Assembly: GCA_004794785.1 (NCBI GenBank)
Contig: SJOL01001034.1
Coordinates: 192,375-256,374 of the forward strand
Origin: Opisthorchis felineus
Lineage: Eukaryota; Platyhelminthes; Trematoda; Opisthorchiida; Opisthorchiidae
Reading direction: 5' to 3'
DNA length: 64,000 nucleotides
Shown: in pieces, positions 10,690 through 20,300 of the stretch
Layout of the letters: the number at the start of each line of letters is the position of its first letter
How positions within the stretch are numbered: position 1 is the first letter of the stretch
Notes under the pieces: model-generated
The model's database searches: none
Told to the model about the DNA's origin: nothing
What the model saw: the letters and a program-made list of their open reading frames with translations, nothing else
Program-made: the position numbers and the translations under genes

Positions 10690-11288
10690 CGTTCTAAAAA
10701 CAGAAGTCATCAGTTTCCCGCAGGCGGGTAATCAAATGGACCATTAGCCCCATTCTAGATCAGGACATTTGCTCTTGGCCTTTCTCTTCAGTCCAAATAC
10801 CACCGCGAGGAGGCATTTTTATTGCTAAACTTAATCGGTGCTTTGAGGTTACGAAATTATATGAACGATGGTTAATGCGCATAGAATATTGTTGTGCCAG
10901 GTCTTCAACTATGTTGGTCTGTATGAAGGAATGCTTTCCAATCTGTTCAGCTCAGCGAAAGCTGGAAATTGGAAGATGGTCTTTATAGGAAGAATAATGC
11001 TTGCTTTGGAGCCTTAAGCGTGAATAACTGTACCTTTCACGTTTCCGTTCATGAATCGCCCGTGTACAGCGTATCAAGGCGGGGAAGGGGGCGGCAACTA
11101 ATCCTAAGGTTCTAATGCGGATCGATCCCGAGTCACCCGGCTGCACCCGCTGATCGACCCAGCTTGCACCAACCGTTGTCATTAGCAGCTAAGTATGCCG
11201 GAACTACATGCCACTGTACGTACCCTTCTTCCTTCCGTTTCAGTCTTAATCTGCTTTTGTTTCATTGATCGCAGCAAGTACACTTCAC
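10690..11288 (+). other. Presumed 5' flank of EIF2B4
   Basis: No repeat or ORF is supported here. It should contain the promoter and 5' UTR. A CCGGAA (ETS-like core) occurs near 11195 and pyrimidine-rich acceptor-like sites occur at 11242 and 11273. I see no clear TATA box placement. Confidence 0.35.
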
Positions 11289-11348
11289 ATGAGCGAACCA
11301 ACCTGTAAAACGAAATCTCAGCTTCGAGCTGAAAGACGCGCGATCCAG
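11289..11348 (+). CDS. EIF2B4: EIF2B4 exon 1 (proposed start)
   Basis: ATG at 11289 opens a frame reading MSEPTCKTKSQLRAERRAIQ, then donor GTAACA at 11349. The LRAERRA stretch is the conserved end of the basic N-terminal region of eIF2B delta. Vertebrate proteins have about 100 residues before this motif, so either this fluke-like protein starts short or upstream exons exist. Two acceptor-like sites (AG at 11242-11243 and 11273-11274, behind pyrimidine-rich DNA) suggest that a 5' exon, perhaps untranslated, precedes it. Confidence 0.8.
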
Positions 11349-14300
11349 GTAACACTTTCACTTTGTTTTAAAGCGGTGCATAGGAGGCTCAAAGGGCGGC
11401 GAAAACTGCTCTCAAAGATCAGTCCGTAGGGCTAAAAAATGTGAGGCCCGAAGCAATTGTTGGTGCAAAAACAACGCAACTTCGGCTTCCGGATGTTCCA
11501 AATCTCGTGAGCTTTTCGTTTTCTCCCTAATTTATTACGTTGTTAGACTCCAAGCTGTCAAACAGTTCAGAACGTCGATAAACTGGCTTCGTTGGCTGAT
11601 CCTGCGCTGGACATAAGAGAAGAAAGCAAGTTCCCCCCTGTTTACTGATCTGTTTTTATTAGTAGGTGAGTCTCACACAAAACCACTAGTGGAAAAATAT
11701 TTTCCCCATCTACCTGTCCGAAAACAAGAGTCAAATCGTGTGCACCTGTTTCGCCATTTGAAGGAACCAGACAAGCGCATAGACGTCTTGAGTGGGCTTG
11801 GGTAAGTGAACCCACACTTCCCTCACCCACAACCACATATATACTGACCCTTATGTTACGGCAGCGAAGTATCAGTGTTGAACACTGATTTTATGCCGTC
11901 GGTAATGATGATGATGGTCCTTATGCAACGGCGCCCGGAATTTGCCACTTGTGAAGCAGTCTGAGTAGACTGACTCTCTGATGTTTCATGCGTGAGGACG
12001 TTCCCTCATGCAACCATGGAATTTCGTTTATTAGATTAATTTTCATGTTTAGATCGCATTATCGTCTCTAGAACTTGTAGTGGTCAAAGTTCCGATGCCA
12101 CCAAATGTCACAGTTCAGAGATGGACACGATTATTTTACCTATGGAAAATCCGATTGCTCTGTGGACGAGAGCATTCATCTGAGGACTAAAACTTATTAG
12201 CATTGACAGTAACGCCAATGTAGAACCCTGGTGCTTCACGACCCTACGACAATTTTCATATATCTTCAACTTAGGCCCCATGTTGAAAAGAAAGATGGGG
12301 AAAAGCGTCTAGTGTTAGCCCATCACAAAAAACAGGCACCTACACCCAGTGTTCAAATAGTTTGGACAAAAATTACCACATGAACGTAACTGAAATTGGT
12401 TAGTCACTGTGGCTTCCATTGTCTAGCTAATCACAGGGCAGACCTTCTCAACCCCACTCTGGAAGGTCTATCTCGTCATAGTGCCAAGGCATTCGGATCA
12501 TTCATCTCTGTTAGGTTATCCTTTCCTTTAGATTTTGGCTACTCCGAATTAGCCACAAAAGACAACGCTCTTTTCGGCAGACGATAACTCAGCATGTGCA
12601 CCACATAACGGAACCACCGTAGCTTATAGTGCTGGATGCATTCCTCTAGTGAACTATCTCAGGTCTCCTTTGAGAGCAACCCGTGTCTTGGCTCAACAAA
12701 ATGAATTTTCCATTTCCCACGCTGGAAATCGATAATTATACAGTTCTGTGGGCCAAACACATCTCGCATGGGTCCTAGGTCCTAACTCGAGATAGCTCAT
12801 TGGTTGAGGAACGAACTTACTGCCCGGATGGTCCGTGGTTCGAACCCAACCTCAACATCTCGACTGTTCCTGTCCAGGCTTGGGCGACCTGGCTAGCTCC
12901 TATGCCACCCGATGGAAGCGTGAGGGCTGAGATACTGCCAGATGGCCCAAGCCCAGACAGGAACAGACGAGAGGCAGTGGTTGGGTTCGAACCACGGACC
13001 TTCTCGTCAGTAAGTTCGCGCATTAACCACTAAGCCATCTCGCATTAGAGGATATAGCGGAAGTCAGTTGATTTTTTCTGCTTGTGGTTCCACAATGGTG
13101 TCTCTTGGAAGCTGTTGCATACTTTGTCGTCTGTTCCACCAGGTTGGGGAGTCAGTCACCCATCCACCCTGCTTTCCTTGTTCTTGGTGTTGATCTGGAC
13201 GAAGGTCGGATAAGGGGCGCAAATGAACGCTGCCTGCATTTCTTAACAGCATGTGAAACATTGGTTCGTGCTCAGAATCCACCATCACCCGGTGAACAGT
13301 CTGCCGTAGATGGTTCTTTCTTCGCACGGAGTTTCGGACCTACCCTGGAACGCCATGTTACCTTCCTTGATCATTGTCGTCCGCTGGCGGTTACTGTGCG
13401 AAATACCTACCAATACTTGAAGCATATTCTTAATCAGTTGGACTCCCTTGAGGATTGGGAAGCTGTGAGTAACTTTCATACGTACACATTGATAGCTTGT
13501 TGGTTCACTTCTTGTGCTTCCCATAGTTCGCATGCTGTCCTTCCGTGTTTTCACCTGGAGTTCCAGATATTATGTACCGTGTTATGGAATGCTAATCGCG
13601 GCTTATTTCATTCGACTTTTCACACATAGGTTTGCATTGTGGCTAGTTTCTCATGTGTAGGTTTGTTTCCGCTCGGTTTTTAGCTATGTGGTTGAAGTTA
13701 TTTTCCCCTTTTCCTTGTTTTGCATTTAAACAAGTGTTCTTCCGCGGTCATGCGATTTTCTGCCATTTTGTTCCCCATCCATGATCTATGTTTTGTTCTA
13801 TATGGATAAGCAAATGAAACTGTTGCTCCGGGGCGTTTTATTCCTGGCTTATTTTAGCCTTATTTTGTTCTCGGCTATCAGCCCTGGGATCAGATGCTAG
13901 TGATCACTTGAGTTCATATTTGATTTCGACGGTCCCATCGCTGTTTCTTTTGGCACTTTTTCATCACGTTCGCAACAGTGGGTCCCGGTTTTCAAGTGGG
14001 TTGTTAATATCGCTTCAGATCACGAATGCACGCGCACGTGGTCGTCACTTTTTATGACGCCATTCATGCCATTGTCACGTGTAGGTTCTCGCACGCAGAT
14101 TTTCTTATATCCGTCGACATGCTGTCGTCTTCTTACTTTCGTCCTCACTTTGACCATATGCACCAATTTGATTACCGGAGACGTTAACTATCCGTAGTAA
14201 TGACGATAACCTTATTGATCCTCGTATCGTCCCTGCGGTCGTCTTTTTAGGCAAAAGAACTAGTGGAATGCAAATCCACCCAGATTACTCCCAGTTAGTT

Positions 14301-17300
14301 TTGGGTTACCTTTGCAGTACCTCGGCGTTCTTCATTCCCACGAAAACCGCCGGGCATTCGTGCTTTTAATGTAGGCTACAACAGGGTCAACCATTTTTGT
14401 CGCACATAAATGTCCGTTGAGCTTTCGTGAAGGTATCTGTAGACTCTCAAAAGCGCCTGATCATTTAGAAATGTGTTGTATCTTTGGTCTTTTCCTAAAT
14501 CTTTGGAATCAAGAACTTTGAACTTTTATGTTACTCTCTACCTATCTGGGTTTGGAAAAGCGTTAGGTACCTGGAACGGTTCTGTTTTCCCAGGCACACT
14601 ATGTTAGTTGCGGATGTGATTAGTTTTCTTGACTCGCTTTCTTCTCATTACAGTGTCGATCGCGACTTCTGTCAGCCATAGACGAGTTTCGGGAAAACTC
14701 TATCTATCTAGCTGGTGTGGAAATTGCCGAACGTGCCAGCGCTTCTATACGGCCTGGTGAATGTGTCTGCACTTTTGGTTATTCGTCAGTCGTGGCCCGC
14801 GTCCTTGAGCGAGCCTGGTATGGCTCTCAGAAGGTACGCGCCGCTCGTCAAGACACTGTGGATAGTCTCGTTCTTAAACCCACTGGAGCGGATTGCAAAC
14901 CTGTACTGTTCAGTGTGATTGTAGTGGATAGCAGACCATATTTTGAAGGCAGGCGTATGTTGGCTCGGTTAACCAAAGCCGGCATACCCTGTGAATACAC
15001 GCATATTGATGCACTTCCCTCACTGGTCCACAAGGTAAGCAACCTGATTTATACATTATGGTTGATTTAGTTTTCATCTCGATTATTACCAATAATATAA
15101 GCTGTTGAATTTGGTATCCTGTTTGATTACGCGAGTGGTGTACGTTCGCCAGAACATACAGACGGAAATTCCGTTCCAACTTGATGGTTTATTTTTGTCG
15201 AAGTGTGCTACTGTCTGATTCGAACCTAACAGTAATTTCGGTCATTTCATCTCCATCCGATATTCTCAGTAATCAGAGGCCTTGTGGTAGGTTCTTGGTG
15301 ACCGTATTTCAACATGTAACCCTCAGAAAACAAAGCTCTGTCGCTCGCGTGCATCCATATTTCTCATATGCTGTTGAATTAATGCTGCCGTCTTTTCCAT
15401 CCGCTTTTCTGAAGGCATAATCATCATTCCTAGCAACACCAGGGGAGGAAAACACTCACTCCAGCGTTTCCAGCATTCAGTTCCAGGTTCTTTTCGGCTT
15501 AAGCTTCGTCCCAGAATACACTAGTCCCCACTAGAGGGTTCACTTTCCAACTGACACACGGGCTGTTGAAGTCTGCATCGAAATTGATGTCTTTCAGTAT
15601 ACCCCTTGCGACTCCCAAAGGAGACCGCTCTTACTGCCCCTGTTGGGCAAAACCTCTCAGCGAACACCGGGATGCAACATTCATGCACTGAACCTTCCTG
15701 TGTTCTGACATCAGTGAGGCATAGGGCCGCTGACATAGAGTCGTTGTTCTCTAAAAGGTTAGGAGCCCGATAACATGACATTTATCCGTAAGGCACAGCT
15801 TTTTCACTTTCTCCCTCCTACAGAGATTATCCACACGAAGTGCCTACTTTTAGCCGGTTCCTTGAAACTTCTTTCAGTGGATAAACCCTTCCTAGTAACA
15901 GCAACTTCACGAACGAGACCACCTTTTGCCAGTTCCAAAACATAGAGACGACCTTATCGCAGTTTGATAGTTTGTGCACCTCCATAACCTATCGAGCTAT
16001 ACTGGTAAATGTTCATTTAGCACTAACGGAGCCTTTTATATCACACTGGTTAATGGGTAGAGGTCTGACTAGCACAGTCTCCTAGTTCTCCAGGTTTAGT
16101 TGGAACATATGTGGCGACTTATTCTTTGAAGTGTAAACTGATCCAGCGAACTTACGCCGAGCACTGGTGCCTTATGGTTTGGCTTTTGAGCCGAGGGCTT
16201 TTGTTGAGAACCTTACTGTATAGGCCTGACGGTATCCAAATCTACGCACAACCATGAGTTGCACAATTACAAATGACCCACGACCACATCGGCTGTCGTG
16301 TAGTGCCATCAGTCGGGCGCCTTACTTGTTGCAGACAACAGGGCTCCCAAGCGAAAACGGACTACTGTCGATGCCTCCCTTCTTCATCCTTCACACATCC
16401 ATTCTTCTCCTCTTGTTCATCTTCATACCAGCGATATCTCCGTAAGTTGCAATAGCTACGGTTAACTCTTCCGCCATGACCGTAAACACTTGGAAATCGT
16501 TCTTCAAACCTTGACCTTCAGTTCACCTGGCAGCCTTTAATGTTCACACCCTGAAACAAGTTGGATAACAGACTGCCCTTCCATGTACACTGGACTCCTT
16601 TTTGGTTGATGTGTGTTCTCTCTGAAACGCGGATTCAAGACCCAAGTACGGTTGTTGAACTGACCTCCCCATCTGTTTCCTCTCGCTTCCGGTTAAGCGA
16701 CTCTGGTGATCCAGAATCCGCCACACCTGGTTCTGTCGGGACTGGTATCGTTCCATCTTATCGAACTGTAGGGTATCTGCTTGAATGAACGTATTCAACA
16801 ACAATTCAGGTTGCCACCTGCTAGTGTTCAGCCGGAATACCGACCCACAACGAGCCCCTGGATAGTGAACCTAGAACCTATGACGGCTTCGGAGATACGC
16901 AGATGTCTTTTCTCCATCAAGCGCCACCGAGTTGCGAGTCCTGAAAAACCTTCGCGTGCTCTGTTTAAGGATGGGTTTGAAGTCGTCAATCAGTGCGGGT
17001 CGAACTTAGTTGATTCTCTGAGTGGAAGAGGCCATCTCAGCCGACTTGGTTGAATCGATATTGGTGTCCTTTTTTTGTATAAAAAAAACAGATTCTCGTG
17101 ATGAGTTTGGCAATCACAAAGGAATCAACTTGACCCCCGTTGTAACCAGACTGCCGCTTAGTTCACGTCGTCTCACGAGATCACTTGAAGATGTGACCCG
17201 AGAAAAACAAGCAGTCATCATCATCATCATTGTGAGCTGCAAGAACCGCGAACTTGTCGTACAATGGTTGTAGCTGCCACAGTTTCGTTCACCGATGATT

Positions 17301-20300
17301 TGGGGAGGTGGGGTAAGTAGCTGCGCATTGGAGGCTGGAACTGATAAATTGGTGCGTGAATACAGCACTGTCAGTGGACTGTCAAGTGGGGGGCCATGTC
17401 TGACAATGTCTCTAACCATTGATGTGGCCCGTCTCGGGGTCCCCATCCAGGAAGACGGCAATGACCAGCACAGCTGACTTTGCTGGTAATGGCTTTTACA
17501 CTTCGCTGGCAAGTCATTGTTTGACCGCCTCTGACTCGTTTTCACCCTTCACGTGGTTGTGCGAAAAGAACCCTTCGAGGAATTCGGTCGACTGGCATAC
17601 GCAGCACGTGGCCAAGCCAGCGCACGGATGTCCACTGAAGGGAAATACACGGGAATACGGCAGAGGTTTGCTCGATTTGACAGTTCAGTGTTTGCCCTCT
17701 TGGAAGAACTGGATAAGAAGACTCCAGACAACTCAGCAACAGCAATTAAAGCAACTAGCGGGCTGACTCCGAAGGATGATGGTGATACCATTTCGACAGC
17801 CCGAACAGATAGCTTGGAACTTATCGTCAGGGGCCACGTGAAGTGGGTAGCTTGCCGAATGGCAACACAAACGGCAAGAGACACAACTGGCCGCCGGGCA
17901 TTTGTGCGACACACGCAGCAGTACATTGTCAGATGGGATGAATCGAAGACTGAGAACAAAGCCTTCTGAGTCAAACTCCATTTGCACGGGCCGCCGTTGT
18001 CTGAGTACAGAGTGGGGATTGGAGCATCACACTAGAAGCCTGTTTCGTAGCAATCGAATGGCAAACCAGGATTGACCGTTAAAATAGCAAAGCGCATCAT
18101 GAGTCTGCTTGGCGAACCAAGACAAGATTCGTACCTCAGGCCATCAGAACAATCAAACATCCCAAAGGCATACATCGGAAAGTGCACCGCTCGAAGAATG
18201 TTTATTCGCACAACAGATACAGTGACACCACAGTGGGGAGAGCCCTTTCCTAAACGGTTGGATAATTCGTAACTTACCGAGCGATTAAAGCTGAGGTCAT
18301 CTCAAAAGAGGTATTACGATCAAAACTCACACTGACTACCTGACTAGAAGAAGAGAACCTGAAAACCCCGGATTGTGGAGCAGAGAGATGAAAACAAAGC
18401 GCGGGTACTGCTCATACGATGTGGAAGATGAGGGGACGAGTAAGAGGAGGAACGAAGTTCATCCGAGGATGGAATACCAGGCGGTAACAAACTCCATCCC
18501 GAATACAGCTTTCAAAAGAAGTGCGATAGTACTTCGAAAAAAGGATAATGAGGTTTTAGCAAGCGACGCAGAACCTGCAACAAGTCACAAGGTAATACAA
18601 TCAGCCAATAACTGTCCGAATCCGATTCAAAGCCTGCCGATCAATCACCTCAGCATTTCACAGAGCACAACTGAAGGTCAGCGCAAGTCAGCATAATCCA
18701 GTTAATAAAATACGTTTCCGGCAGTTAACCGAGGCTTTGTATTGATCGATTTCCAGGATCAAGACATTTGGTCCGTACCTAAATATGCTGGGGTTGAGTG
18801 TTTTTCTCCCTCGTGCTGACAGAATGCGTGAGCACGCATCCATGAACATATGGCTCCGGCTAGTTGAAAAAGTTCAACTAGCAGTCAGCCATAGAGAAGG
18901 AGGGCCTTCCACTGGGTACAAGGACGTCTGTTTAAGCAAATAAGGTCAGTGAGCAAACGGGTATCAGACATTATATGGAAAATAACGCTGATTTGTTTGT
19001 TTACTGAGTTATAGATTTTGTCGCACTATGGGTTTGTTTTTATCTCTCTGCTCCACAATCCGGGGTTTTCAGGTTCTCTTCTTCTAGTCAGGTAGTCAGT
19101 GTGAGTTTTGATCGTAATACCTCTTTTGAGATGACCTCAGCTTTAATCGCTCGGTAAGTTACGAATTATCCAACCGTTTAGGAAAGGGCTCTCCCCACTG
19201 TGGTGTCACTGTATCTGTTGTGCGAATAAACATTCTTCGAGCGGTGCACTTTCCGATGTATGCCTTTGGGATGTTTGATTGTTCTGATGGCCTGAGGTAC
19301 GAATCTTGTCTTGGTTCGCCAAGCAGACTCATGATGCGCTTTGCTATTTTAACGGTCAATCCTGGTTTGCCATTCGATTGCTACGAAACAGGCTTCTAGT
19401 GTGATGCTCCAATCCCCACTCTGTACTCAGACAACGGCGGCCCGTGCAAATGGAGTTTGACTCAGAAGGCTTTGTTCCCAGTCTTCGATTCATCCCATCT
19501 GACAATGTACTGCTGCGTGTGTCGCACAAATGCCCGGCGGCCAGTTGTGTCTCTTGCCGTTTGTGTTGCCATTCGGCAAGCTACCCACTTCACGTGGCCC
19601 CTGACGATAAGTTCCAAGCTATCTGTTCGGGCTGTCGAAATGGTATCACCATCATCCTTCGGAGTCAGCCCGCTAGTTGCTTTGATTGCTGTTGCTGAGT
19701 TGTCTGGAGTCTTCTTATCCAGTTCTTCCAAGAGGACAAACACTGAACTGTCAAATCGAGCAAACCTCTGCCGTATTCCCGTGTATTTTCCTTCAGTGGA
19801 CATCCGTGAGATAGGTCGCTGCCTTGGCCTTTGTGAACGTTCAGGTTGAGACTGGGGCAGACATGATCCCGAGATGCTTTCTTTTGATTTCAGTGAACTG
19901 GGCTCATGGGCACGTTAACCTTCTCTGTAGAACATCTCGGTTTGTCTTGCAAGTTTCATATCAGTGGCATGCGGTTGATTTCGCAAACAGGATCTTCGTC
20001 ATCTTACAACCAGGGAAGGACGGTCGGGTCTTTCGTAAAATATATCGGAATCCATATACAGACCAGTGTGTTAAAGCAAAGTCTAACTTTTAAAAAAGGT
20101 AAGATATCTTCAAACCTTATTGAATATTCCGAAATTTTTTACTCATTTGACTAGCTGTGGGGTACGCTATTTGGTATTCAGATTGAACTACTCACAATTA
20201 GTATCAGTAGCATCATGTTACACAGTTCACACCAAATGAATGATTTCCCTAGGTCTCGAGTTTTCGAATCCGCTTTGGAGGCGACACCTGACATAAGACA

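Larger units (their letters stand above)
11802..13142 (+). other. EIF2B4: EIF2B4 intron 4
   Basis: This 1341-bp intron has a GTAAGT donor and an acceptor after a pyrimidine tract. It contains a small perfect inverted repeat (ATCAGTGTT/AACACTGAT near 11870-11888) and the inverted SINE pair at 12788-13047. Confidence 0.85.

Noticed and set aside
11642..11836. Minus-strand 64-codon frame
   Set aside because: It is antisense to EIF2B4 exon 4, which has homology support on the + strand.
12788..13047. Functional tRNA genes
   Set aside because: A and B boxes are present, but no full cloverleaf can be drawn and a SINE tail follows. The same holds at 3240 and 46261.
13285..13554. Minus-strand 89-codon frame
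   Set aside because: It is the antisense shadow of EIF2B4 exon 5.
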